The position numbers and the translations under genes are program-made. The notes below the pieces were generated by a model. The model had not been told where the DNA came from, made no database searches, and was given only the letters and a program-made list of their open reading frames with translations. A stretch of 64,000 nt of DNA. Source: Promicromonospora sukumoe 327MFSha3.1 (GTDB taxonomy: Bacteria; Actinomycetota; Actinomycetes; Actinomycetales; Cellulomonadaceae). The DNA lies in assembly GCF_000385135.1 (NCBI RefSeq), contig NZ_ARQM01000006.1, forward strand, positions 1 through 64,000, read 5' to 3'. Shown here in pieces: positions 25,774-34,364 of the stretch (position 1 is its first letter; every line of letters begins with the position of its first letter).

Positions 25774-28700
25774 CTACAGCGCGGTCAGCCCGAAGTTGTA
25801 GACCGTCGTCTGGCCCGCGACGATCTGGGCCTTCTTGGTCGCCGGGACGAACCCGTCGGCCGAGACGGTCACCTGCAGCGGGGCGTTGGACTTCTGCATC
25901 CAGTACGAGTACGTACCTTCGGCATCCGTCCGCAGCACCACGTCGTACGAGACACCGTCGAGGGCCACGACCGCGTCCTCGATCGGCGCACCGCCGCCGC
26001 TCACCGTGCCCGTGATCTTGCCCCAGCCCGCGGGCGCCTTCACCGACATGGTCGCCGTCACCGGGGTGACGTCGTACGGCGTGTCGTTCCCGATGTTGAT
26101 CGACGCCGTGTAGGTGCCCGGCTGGTCGACGGCGGCCGTGATGGTCGCCACCGCGGTCACGCTCTTGCCCGGAGCCAGGGTGAACGACGGCGGCTGGACG
26201 TCCAGCCACTCGACGCCACCACCGCTGCCGGCCACCTCACCGGTCACGTCGATGACCAGGTTGGAGTCCGGGAAGCCCAGGCTGTCCGCCGTCGTCGGCT
26301 CCGGGGTGCCGCAGCCGTCCGAGGCGAGGTAGGTCGGGCTCGTCTCCGCGGCGGGGTTGCCACCCACGTAGATGGCCGTACCCGCGACCTCGACCACCAG
26401 GATGTCGTCCGGCGCGATGGTCGCCGAGGCGTCGATCGGCACCGTGTACCAGGAGCCGAAGTCGTCGGTCACGGTGACCTGGCCCGACCCGATCGGGGTC
26501 AGGTTGGCGTACGTGAACGCGCCCGAGAGCGTGTAGAGGGTGACGGTCGCCGTGGTCGACGGCGTGGCCACCTCCTGGATACCGAACGTGACACTGGTCG
26601 GCTGGAAGCCGGCCGTGATGCCGAAGTCGCCCGGGGTGTAGGTGCGCAGCAGCTTGGTGACGCCCGACGGGCAGGCCACCGAGCTCGCCGCGACGATCTC
26701 GTGCGAGGTCGAGTGCGACAGGACCACCTCGTCGGCGGCCACGTCCGGGTAGGCCGCCGCGGCGACCTCACCGGTCGCAGCACCTGCGGAGGCGCTGCTG
26801 CGCAGGCCGTCGGCCTTGGTGCCACCGGACGAGAACGGCAGCTTGGCAGCCGTCGCCTTGCCCTGGACACCCTTCACGACGCCGCTCGTGGAGGCGGTGT
26901 CGCCACCGAGGACGACGTACTCGCCGCCGCGCGCGGCCAGGTCCACCTCGGCCGGCGCGGAGCCGGTGTTGGTGATCTTGATGTTGCGCGACGCGGAGCC
27001 GCCGATCGCCAGGCTGGCATCGATGGCGGTCTTCGACACCGTCAGCTTGCCGGCCTTGAGCTGAGCGCTCACGGTGACGTCGGAGCCCTCGTCGGTGACG
27101 GTCGCGCTCTTGGTGGCCGACTGGTAGTCGTCCGCCGCGATCTCGACCGTGTAGTCACCGAGGCTCACGAGGGTGGAGTAGGTACCGTCCGCCGCGGTGG
27201 TCGCGGTGACCTCCGCGCCGTCCGCCGAGGTCAGGGTGACGTCGGCGCCCTCGATCGGCTCCTGGGTGTTGTAGTCCTCGACCACGCCCGCCACCGAGGC
27301 GACAGGCGGGGCGTCGAACGCGATCGACAGGCCCTCGGACAGCACCGCGGAGTTGTACGAGAACTGCGTGGCGACGGTTCCGCTCGCGTTCTCCACACCG
27401 ATCGTGGCCGAGTTGCCCTTCGCGCCGGCGGAGTCGGCCACGGCGCCGTACCCGAAGGTCACGTCACCGTTGGCCAGCATCGTCACCGAGAAGTTCAGCC
27501 GGTCGGACTCGGCGTCGTACTTCCGGATGTTGCGCCACTCCAGCACGTAGGCGTCCACGCCGTCGACCGTGGTCGTCGCCGAGTACAGGCCGGCGGCCGA
27601 GTCGAGGTTGAGGTCGTCCCAGTAGGGGTAGAGCGCCGCGTTGGGGACGGCCGCCGACGGGATCGTCGTGTTGGCGTACGAGGTGGTGGCGGCCAGGAAG
27701 TTGATGTGGCCGTTGGTCGTCACGAACGCCCGCGAGTACTCCTCGCCGTAGAACGGGAAGGAGAACGGCAGGTTCACGGACGTCGACGCGTCGTCGCCCG
27801 ACAGGGTGACGCGGGTGTCGCCCTGGCGGTAGTCGGCGGTCGTGACCGAGCACGAGTAGCCGCCGGCGTCGACGTTCGGGACGATCGCGATGTCCACGTC
27901 CTCCGCGCCGTCGACCACGAGCTCTCCGTCGTACGGAGCGGCGCAACCGCCCAGCTGGACGGACAGCGAGTAGGTGCCCTCGGGCACGTCGGCGAACTCG
28001 AACGTGCCGTCCGCACCGGTCGTGGCCGGCTCGAACGGTGAGCCGCGGAGCGTGACCGGCGTGCCGGCGACCGGCTCACCGGACCCCTCGAGCTCGACCG
28101 TGCCCGTCACGGCGTGCCGCGGGGCCGACTCCAGGGTGATGGCGACCGTCTCGGTCGCGTCCACGTCCACCGTCACCGCGGCGGGCGCCGAGGTGAGGTA
28201 GCCGAAGGCCGAGGCCGACACGCTGTAGTCACCCGCGAGGACCGCGGCCGACCAGGCGCCGGACTCGTCCGTGGAGACCGTACGGTCCCGCTCGCCGTCG
28301 ACGACGACCGACGCGTTGGCGATCGGCGCACCGGAGGCGTCCGCGACGGTGCCCGAGAGGGTGCCCGTACCGGCCGTCGGAGCGGCCTCCACGAGCGCGG
28401 CGACGTCGAGCTTGCCCTCGCCCCAGACGTTGTTGCGCTCCGGGGTACCACCGCACGAGAGGTCCTCGGTGTCGATGGCGGTCTCGTCGAGGAGCGCGAT
28501 GGTGCCCTCGATGTCACCGACCAGCGACGGAGCGGCGCTCCACAGCAGCGCGATGGCGCCCGCGAGGTGCGGGGTGGCCATGGACGTGCCGCTGAAGTTC
28601 GCGTAGCCACCACCGGGGATGGAGGAGCGCACGTTCACACCGGGGGCCGCGATGTTCGGCAGCAGGGTGCCGTCACGCCCCGGACCACGCGCCGAGAACG

Positions 28701-29862
28701 ACGCGATGGCACCGTTCACGTCGAACGCGCCGACCGAGTAGGTGTGCGTGAACGTGCCGGGGAACCGGCCCGTCTCACAGGCCGGACCCTCGTTGCCGCC
28801 CGCCCAGGCACCGAAGATGCCCGCGGCGTTCCAGGCCTGCGTCTCGGCGCTCATCCAGTCCTGGGGCAGGTTGACGCCCGGCGGGATGCCCCACGAGTTG
28901 CTGACCACGTGCGGCCGCTTCGACGGGTCCGCGTCGCTGCCGTCCGCGCGGGTCGGAGCGAGGAACCACTGCGCGTTCGCGAGGTAGTCGTCCCACTCGC
29001 AGCCGGCGTTGTCGATGCAGTTCGACGCGATCCAGGTGGCGTCGGGCGCGACGCCGATCTGGTTGGCGCCCGTGCCGCCGACGATGGTGCCCATGGTGTG
29101 GGTACCGTGCTGGCCGGAGTCGCAGGGTGCGCCGCCGTCACAGGTGTCGGGGATGTCGAAGTAGTTGTAGTCGTTGTCGTACGTACCGTCGGCGTTGTAA
29201 CCGCGGTACTTGCTCTGCAGCGCCGGGTGCGTGGCGTCCACGCCGGTGTCGAAGTTCGCCACCACGATGCCGGCACCGGTGTAGCCCTGCTCCCACACCT
29301 CGGGTGCGTTGATCGCGTCGAGGCCCCACTCGACGGCGGCCGCCGACTTCTCGCCGGACGCCTTCTTCTCGACCGGCTGCTCGTTCTGCATCGTGATCTG
29401 CTCGTGGATGCCCGCGACCGTGCTGTTGGTCGCGAGGCTCTCGGCGAGCTCGAGCGAGCCGTCGTCGACGAAGATCGCGTTGTTGATCCAGTAGCTCCGG
29501 AAGTTGGCGCCGGCCGCCGTCAGCTCCTTGGCCACCGAGGCCTGGGACTTCTTGGCCGTGGCGTGCAGCGCGTCGTAGACGAACTGGCCGCGCTCGTCCC
29601 AGTCGGCGATGTCCTCGGCCGGTGCCAGGTCCGCCTCGTCGGTGAACTGGATCCAGAAGTCCGCGGTCTTCTTGTCCTCCAGCTGGGCGAGGACCTTGGC
29701 GCTGAGCTTCTCCTCGGGCTCGTCGGCGGCGGCAAGGGTGGTCGTCGGGACGGTCTGGGCGAACGCTGCCGGAACAACGGTCACCGCTGAGGTTGCCAGG
29801 AGCGCGAGCGCCGTTGTGACGGCGGTCGTCGCCCTCCCTGCAATTTTCCTGCGACGGTACAT
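25774..29862 (-). CDS. Large secreted S8 subtilisin-like protease
   Basis: This is a 1362-residue exported protease. The signal peptide covers about residues 1-35 (cleavage near AAFAQ). A propeptide-like segment follows to about 180. The S8 catalytic domain has Asp205 (VANFDTGVD), His252 (GQHGTHTMG), the oxyanion Asn in GGNEGP and Ser427 (SGTSMATPH). Downstream are several carboxypeptidase-regulatory-like Ig repeats (LSGTVADASGAPIANA, VTGTVELEGSGEPVAG, VAGVVEDYNTQEPIEG, ITGTVSGGGAPIEDA). Between them is a domain of about 200 residues with FPFYGEEYSRAFVTTNG, and there is an acidic region rich in Val/Thr. It resembles bacillopeptidase F-type proteases and probably digests extracellular protein. 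ATG 29862 has GGAGG upstream. No cell-wall sorting signal is seen. Confidence 0.93.
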   Translation of the reverse strand: MYRRRKIAGRATTAVTTALALLATSAVTVVPAAFAQTVPTTTLAAADEPEEKLSAKVLAQLEDKKTADFWIQFTDEADLAPAEDIADWDERGQFVYDALHATAKKSQASVAKELTAAGANFRSYWINNAIFVDDGSLELAESLATNSTVAGIHEQITMQNEQPVEKKASGEKSAAAVEWGLDAINAPEVWEQGYTGAGIVVANFDTGVDATHPALQSKYRGYNADGTYDNDYNYFDIPDTCDGGAPCDSGQHGTHTMGTIVGGTGANQIGVAPDATWIASNCIDNAGCEWDDYLANAQWFLAPTRADGSDADPSKRPHVVSNSWGIPPGVNLPQDWMSAETQAWNAAGIFGAWAGGNEGPACETGRFPGTFTHTYSVGAFDVNGAIASFSARGPGRDGTLLPNIAAPGVNVRSSIPGGGYANFSGTSMATPHLAGAIALLWSAAPSLVGDIEGTIALLDETAIDTEDLSCGGTPERNNVWGEGKLDVAALVEAAPTAGTGTLSGTVADASGAPIANASVVVDGERDRTVSTDESGAWSAAVLAGDYSVSASAFGYLTSAPAAVTVDVDATETVAITLESAPRHAVTGTVELEGSGEPVAGTPVTLRGSPFEPATTGADGTFEFADVPEGTYSLSVQLGGCAAPYDGELVVDGAEDVDIAIVPNVDAGGYSCSVTTADYRQGDTRVTLSGDDASTSVNLPFSFPFYGEEYSRAFVTTNGHINFLAATTSYANTTIPSAAVPNAALYPYWDDLNLDSAAGLYSATTTVDGVDAYVLEWRNIRKYDAESDRLNFSVTMLANGDVTFGYGAVADSAGAKGNSATIGVENASGTVATQFSYNSAVLSEGLSIAFDAPPVASVAGVVEDYNTQEPIEGADVTLTSADGAEVTATTAADGTYSTLVSLGDYTVEIAADDYQSATKSATVTDEGSDVTVSAQLKAGKLTVSKTAIDASLAIGGSASRNIKITNTGSAPAEVDLAARGGEYVVLGGDTASTSGVVKGVQGKATAAKLPFSSGGTKADGLRSSASAGAATGEVAAAAYPDVAADEVVLSHSTSHEIVAASSVACPSGVTKLLRTYTPGDFGITAGFQPTSVTFGIQEVATPSTTATVTLYTLSGAFTYANLTPIGSGQVTVTDDFGSWYTVPIDASATIAPDDILVVEVAGTAIYVGGNPAAETSPTYLASDGCGTPEPTTADSLGFPDSNLVIDVTGEVAGSGGGVEWLDVQPPSFTLAPGKSVTAVATITAAVDQPGTYTASINIGNDTPYDVTPVTATMSVKAPAGWGKITGTVSGGGAPIEDAVVALDGVSYDVVLRTDAEGTYSYWMQKSNAPLQVTVSADGFVPATKKAQIVAGQTTVYNFGLTAL

Positions 29863-30263
29863 GGGGCCTCCATGCTCGGGCGCACCCGCTGCAGTTCCAC
29901 GGGAGCGCGCGACGGCGATCCACTTGCTGTGGACCGCGTCCTACCGTCGGCTGGACGCCTCCTGGGAACAAGGTCGATTCACGGTCGAGCGAAGGTCAGT
30001 TTCTGGTCAAGACACGGACCGAGTCGGGTGCCTCTTCCTGTCAAGAGCCGTGAATCATTTTCACCCCAAGAACGCCAAACTTCACCCTATATGCAATCAA
30101 GTGGCGCAATACCGTCACGCGGGCGGGAATGCGCCATATCCCGCACGCAACGGGTAGGTAACGAAAAATTGACCCAAGCGGTACGACTCGGGGGCAAACT
30201 GGCGCGCGCCGGCCAGGTTTAACCCGGTCCGCGCCTGAACGGTCGACCATGGAGGGCGAGTCA
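29863..30263. other. Divergent 400-nt intergenic region
   Basis: No gene is supported here. This gap between the subtilase and the winged-helix gene is less GC-rich than its surroundings, especially 30050-30180. It should hold both promoters. A TTGACC box at 30169 could serve the plus-strand gene, but no convincing -10 sits at the right distance. No strong inverted repeat was found. Confidence 0.4.
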
Positions 30264-31049
30264 ATGAAGCACGACCCCGCACCAGGATCCACCCCCGGCC
30301 TCGTCGTCTGCGTTGGCCTCCCCTCCGACCAGATCATCGAGATCGCCCGGCTCCTGCGCGGCCAGGCCACGGTGCTCGCCACGCCCGACGCCGACGGGGC
30401 GCGCGCCGTGCTCACCCCCCAGACCGCGCCGCGGCGTGCCGGCGACGCGCCCTGGCGCGGGCTCGGCACGCAGCCCGAGCGGTTCGACAACCCCGGCCCG
30501 GCGGACGAGCACGCCTACGGCCGGCACCTCTCCGGGCACCCGAGCGACCGGCTCCCGGACAACCTCACCGACCCGGCGGTGCATCCCGCCGCGGAGTTCC
30601 TGCCGACCGTCGTGCCCGTGGCGACCGTCCCCGCGCCGGCACGGCCGGCGACCGGCGCGCTGCCGATCACCGCCGGGGCGCCGCGTCCGGCCACCGGCCC
30701 GCTCCCGGCCGTCACGGGCTCGATCCCGATGGTCGCGCCACCTGCCCTGGACCCGCTGGTCGCGGGGCCGTTGCTCGTCGACCTGGCCGGCCGCGAGGTC
30801 ACGGCGCTGGGCCGGCGCGTGTACCTGTCGGCACGGGAGTTCGACCTGCTCGCGACGCTCGCGCTCGAGGCAGGGCGTGTGTGGTCGTTCGCCGAGCTCA
30901 CCGCGCGGGTGTGGCAGCTGCCCTACCTCGGGGACTCGGACCCGGTGACCTCCGCGGTGAAGCGGCTGCGCAAGCGTCTGGCGCCCGTGCGCGACGTCGA
31001 GGTCGCGTCGGTGCGCGGGGTGGGCTACCGGCTCAAGATCTGGCCGTGA
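30264..31049 (+). CDS. Orphan winged-helix (OmpR/PhoB C-terminal type) DNA-binding protein
   Basis: This protein has 261 residues from ATG 30264, which has GGAGGGCGAG upstream; an in-frame ATG at 30249 would overlap that site. The C-terminal 95 residues form an OmpR/PhoB-type winged helix (LSAREFDLLATLALEAGRVWSFAELTARVW, VTSAVKRLRKRLAPV, SVRGVGYRLKIWP). The N-terminus has a short alpha/beta stretch (LVVCVGLPSDQIIEIARLLR) where a receiver would be, but it is too short for a receiver fold and lacks the phospho-acceptor pattern. A Pro/Ala-rich linker of about 80 residues joins the two. No histidine kinase is adjacent. It is probably a phosphorylation-independent regulator; the target is unknown. 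Confidence 0.82.
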   Translation: MKHDPAPGSTPGLVVCVGLPSDQIIEIARLLRGQATVLATPDADGARAVLTPQTAPRRAGDAPWRGLGTQPERFDNPGPADEHAYGRHLSGHPSDRLPDNLTDPAVHPAAEFLPTVVPVATVPAPARPATGALPITAGAPRPATGPLPAVTGSIPMVAPPALDPLVAGPLLVDLAGREVTALGRRVYLSAREFDLLATLALEAGRVWSFAELTARVWQLPYLGDSDPVTSAVKRLRKRLAPVRDVEVASVRGVGYRLKIWP

Positions 31050-31050
31050 G

Positions 31051-32445
31051 TCACGCCCCCGTCACCAGCCAGCGGTCGCCCCGCGCGCGCCACCCGGTCG
31101 TCACCGCGCGGGCGGCCATGAACACGCCCGCGAACGCGAGCCAGAGCCAGGCGAGCCCGTGCGCGCCGTCGGGCGCCCAGGCGCCGACCGCGAGTGCGAA
31201 CGGGAGGTAGGCCACGAGCGTCGCCATGCCCGCCCAGGCGAGGTAGCGGCCGTCGCCGGCGCCGATCAGGACGCCGTCGAGCACGAAGACCCAGCCCGCC
31301 ATCGGCATGAGGAGGCCGCACACGGCGATACCTAGGGCGATCGCGACCCGCACGTCGGGGTCGGGCGAGAAGAGCGGGGCGATCCACCAGCCCGCCGCCG
31401 CCAGGAGAAGGCCGATCGCGCCGCCCGCGCCGACGCCCCACTGCAGGCAGCGGCGCAGAACCTGGCGCACGTGGCCGACGTCGCCGGCCCCGAGTCCGTG
31501 CCCCACCAGGGCCTGGGCCGCGATGGCGAGCGCGTCGAGCGCGAACGCCGCGAGGCCCCACAGGGAGCTCACCACCTGGTGCCCGGCGAGCGCGACGTCG
31601 CCCAGGCCGGTCGCGACGACGACGGTCACCAGGATCGCGGCGCGCAGGCTGAGCGTGCGGATCACGAGCGGGACGCCGGCCCGGGCGCCCGACAGGATGC
31701 CCGCGCGGTGCGGGCGCAGGCTCGCACCCCGGGCCCGGGCACCGCGCACCACGATCGTGCCGAGCACGACGGCCATGAGCAGCTGCGTGATCGCCGTGCC
31801 CAGGCCCGACCCCGCGATCCCCAGGCCCACCCCGTAGACGAGCGCGATGTTCAGCACCGTGTTGAGCACGGCCCCCGCCGCTGCGACGACGAGCGGCGTG
31901 CGGGTGTCGCGCAGGCCGCGCAGGACGCCGGTCGCGGCCTGGACCAGGAGCATGCCCGCGAGCCCCGGCGCGGACCACCGCAGGTAGGTCACGGCGTGCC
32001 GCGCGACGTCGCCGTCGGCGCCCAGCGCGGACACCGTGAGCGGGGCGGCGAGCAGCAGCACGACGACGAGCACGGCGCCGATCCCCAGGGCGAGCCACAT
32101 CCCGTCGACGCCGGACTGCAGCGCCGCCCGCTCCTTGCCCGCGCCGGTGAGCCGCGCCACGGACGCCGTCGTCGTGTACGCGAGGAAGATGCACAGCCCC
32201 ACGAGCGTGAGGAGCACGTTGCTCGCGAGCGACAGGCCCGCGAGCTGGGCGGTGCCCAGGTGGCCGACCACCGCGCTGTCGACGAGGACGAAGACGGGCT
32301 CGGCGATGAGGGCGCCCAGGGCGGGTACCGCGAGGGCGAGGATCTCCCGGTCGATGGACCGCGGGAGAGCGGGAGTGTGGCGAGGCTCGCCCAACTTTCT
32401 TTCCTCCACAGGCTGGGGGTTGCGTATACGCAGGTCAGAGGCCAT
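31051..32445 (-). CDS. MATE family efflux transporter (DinF-like)
   Basis: This is a 464-residue multidrug/toxin exporter with twelve hydrophobic segments in two homologous halves. The first helix region VPALGALIAEPVFVLVDSAVVGHLG is the classic MATE start, and RGLRDTRTPLVVA closes the fourth segment. It probably exports cationic compounds by proton or sodium antiport. It converges with the winged-helix gene, with a one-base gap between the stop codons. The ATG at 32445 lacks a ribosome binding site but has TAAAAC about ten bases upstream, so the message may be leaderless. The start region abuts a cluster of DnaA-box-like sites. Confidence 0.92.
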   Translation of the reverse strand: MASDLRIRNPQPVEERKLGEPRHTPALPRSIDREILALAVPALGALIAEPVFVLVDSAVVGHLGTAQLAGLSLASNVLLTLVGLCIFLAYTTTASVARLTGAGKERAALQSGVDGMWLALGIGAVLVVVLLLAAPLTVSALGADGDVARHAVTYLRWSAPGLAGMLLVQAATGVLRGLRDTRTPLVVAAAGAVLNTVLNIALVYGVGLGIAGSGLGTAITQLLMAVVLGTIVVRGARARGASLRPHRAGILSGARAGVPLVIRTLSLRAAILVTVVVATGLGDVALAGHQVVSSLWGLAAFALDALAIAAQALVGHGLGAGDVGHVRQVLRRCLQWGVGAGGAIGLLLAAAGWWIAPLFSPDPDVRVAIALGIAVCGLLMPMAGWVFVLDGVLIGAGDGRYLAWAGMATLVAYLPFALAVGAWAPDGAHGLAWLWLAFAGVFMAARAVTTGWRARGDRWLVTGA

Positions 32446-32465
32446 GTCGATGTTTTACACAGGGG

Positions 32466-32552
32466 TTATCCACAACTGGGGACAGGGTTGTCCACCAACT
32501 TGTGCACAGCCTGGGCCACCTTTCCACATGGATGTGCACAGGCCCGTCCACA
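32466..32552. promoter_or_regulatory. Cluster of DnaA-box-like sites upstream of dnaB
   Basis: One perfect DnaA box (TTATCCACA, 32466-32474) is followed within 87 bp by TTGTCCACC (32488-32496), TTGTGCACA (32500-32508), CTTTCCACA (32520-32528), ATGTGCACA (32532-32540) and CCGTCCACA (32544-32552). All but one or two bases of each fit the 9-mer, and all face the same way. The surrounding gap (32446-32767) has no gene. It lies between the divergent MATE gene and dnaB and may let DnaA control dnaB. It is not flanked by dnaA or dnaN, so it is not an obvious origin. Confidence 0.5.
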
Positions 32553-32767
32553 GGTCTCGTTGCACTCGGGTGCGCGGAGGCTTAGCGTCAGCGGAGCTTG
32601 CTTGCTGGTCTGATGTCCGTGGGGACTGTCGTGCACGACACAAGGGCGTGTCGCACGTGATGTCCCGAGAGTGTCGGTGGCGAGGAGTAGAACAGGTGTA
32701 GGACATCGGTCCGACCGCACGTCCGACGTGTGACCGGACCACACGGATCAGGAAAGCGGAGGCGCGG

Positions 32768-34132
32768 ATGTCGATCGAGGAGCTCGAGTCGAGCTACTCC
32801 GGCGGGAGCCCCGGCCTCGACCGTACGCCGCCGCAGGACGTCCCGGCGGAGATGAGCGTGTTGGGCGGCATGCTGCTGTCCAAGGACGCGATCGCCGACG
32901 TGATCGAGCAGATCCGCGGCAACGACTTCTACCGGCCGGCGCACGAAGCCATCTACGACGCGATCATCGACCTGTACGGTCGCGGCGAGCCGGCCGACGC
33001 CATCACCGTGGTCGCGGAGCTGCAGCGCCGGGGCGAGCACGCCCGCGTGGGCGGCGCCCCGTACATCCACGACCTCATGGCGGGCGTGCCCACGGCCGCC
33101 AACGCCGGGTACTACGCCAAGATCGTGCGCGAGCGCGCCATCATGCGCCGCCTGGTGGAGGCCGGCACGCGCATCGTGCAGATGGGTTACGCCACCGACG
33201 GCGGCGAGGTCGACGACGTCGTCAACAACGCGCAGGCCGAGGTCTACGCGGTGACCGAGCGGCGCGCGTCCGAGGACTACCTGCCCCTGGCCGAGATCAT
33301 CGGCCCCACCTTCGACGAGATCGACGCCGCCCAGGGCCGCGGCGAGGGCCTCACCGGCGTGCCGACCGGGTACTCCGACTTCGACCGCCTGACCAACGGC
33401 CTGCACGGCGGCCAGATGATCGTCGTCGCCGCCCGACCCGCCGTCGGCAAGTCCGTCCTCGGCATCAACGTCGCCTCGCACGCAGCCATCCACCACGAGA
33501 TGGCGTCCGTCATCTTCTCCCTGGAGATGAGCCGCAACGAGATCGTCATGCGTATGCTCGCGGCCGAGGCCCGCGTGCCGCTCACCAAGATGCGCAGCGG
33601 CAACATGGACGACGGCGACTGGCAGAAGCTCGCCGCCACCATGGGCAAGGTCTCCGACGCCCCGCTGTTCATCGACGACTCGCCGAACATGTCGCTGATG
33701 GAGATCCGCGCCAAGTGCCGGCGCCTCAAGCAGAAGCACGACCTCAAGCTGGTGGTCATCGACTACCTCCAGCTGATGTCGTCCGGCAAGCGCGTCGAGT
33801 CGCGTCAGCAGGAGGTCTCCGAGTTCTCGCGCTCGCTCAAGCTGCTCGCGAAGGAGCTTGAGGTGCCCGTGATCGCCATCTCGCAGCTGAACCGTGGCGC
33901 CGAGCAGCGCAGCGACAAGAAGCCGCAGATGTCCGACCTCCGTGAGTCCGGCTCCATCGAGCAGGACGCCGACGTCGTGATCCTGCTGCACCGCGAGGAC
34001 GCGTACGAGAAGGAGTCGCCGCGCGCCGGCGAGGCCGACCTGATCGTGGCCAAGCACCGTAACGGCCCCACCGACGTGATCACCGTGGCCTTCCAGGGCC
34101 ACTACCAGCGCTTCGTCGACATGCAGGTGTGA
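32768..34132 (+). CDS. dnaB: Replicative DNA helicase
   Basis: This 454-residue hexameric helicase unwinds DNA at the replication fork. The N-terminal helical domain (DVPAEMSVLGGMLLS, residues about 20-125) binds primase. The RecA-like motor has Walker A ARPAVGKSV, the DnaB motif FSLEMSRNEI, Walker B LVVIDYLQLM and SQLNRGAEQR, and ends with AKHRNGPTDVITVAFQGHYQRF. No intein interrupts it, unlike many mycobacterial dnaB genes. ATG 32768 has GGAGG five bases upstream. It is separated here from the rpsF-rplI operon that it follows in many actinobacteria. Confidence 0.98.
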   Translation: MSIEELESSYSGGSPGLDRTPPQDVPAEMSVLGGMLLSKDAIADVIEQIRGNDFYRPAHEAIYDAIIDLYGRGEPADAITVVAELQRRGEHARVGGAPYIHDLMAGVPTAANAGYYAKIVRERAIMRRLVEAGTRIVQMGYATDGGEVDDVVNNAQAEVYAVTERRASEDYLPLAEIIGPTFDEIDAAQGRGEGLTGVPTGYSDFDRLTNGLHGGQMIVVAARPAVGKSVLGINVASHAAIHHEMASVIFSLEMSRNEIVMRMLAAEARVPLTKMRSGNMDDGDWQKLAATMGKVSDAPLFIDDSPNMSLMEIRAKCRRLKQKHDLKLVVIDYLQLMSSGKRVESRQQEVSEFSRSLKLLAKELEVPVIAISQLNRGAEQRSDKKPQMSDLRESGSIEQDADVVILLHREDAYEKESPRAGEADLIVAKHRNGPTDVITVAFQGHYQRFVDMQV

Positions 34133-34141
34133 GCCGCGGCG

Positions 34142-34255
34142 TCAGGTGAACTGCTGGAGGCCGATCGTCGCCTGGAGCTCGATCTGCCCGGCGCCCTCGC
34201 TGCCCGGCGCGGCCGTGTAGACGAGCAGGCGCAGGTCGCTGTCCTCGCAGCGCAC
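34142..34255 (-). pseudogene. Possible coding remnant between dnaB and the AI-2E-family gene
   Basis: On the minus strand a frame ending at a TGA at 34142 reads VRCEDSDLRLLVYTAAPGSE and continues protein-like for about 37 residues from an in-frame GTG. The wider frame is closed by a stop about 61 codons upstream, with no start or ribosome binding site. It could be the tail of a decayed gene. No family is recognised, and chance in GC-rich DNA is quite possible. Confidence 0.25.
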
Positions 34256-34364
34256 GGGCGGGTCCGCAGGCCGACAGGCCGCGGCTCCTCCGCGCGACCG
34301 GAGTCCGAGCGCACTAACGTCGGCAAGTCAGGCACCTGCCGGACCCGAACGAGGAGGACAGCAG

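Noticed and set aside
32455-32570. Chromosomal origin oriC
   Set aside because: DnaA-like boxes are present, but there is no AT-rich unwinding element and neither dnaA nor dnaN is adjacent.
32768-34132. Intein inside dnaB
   Set aside because: The gene is of normal length (454 codons) and its motor motifs are contiguous.
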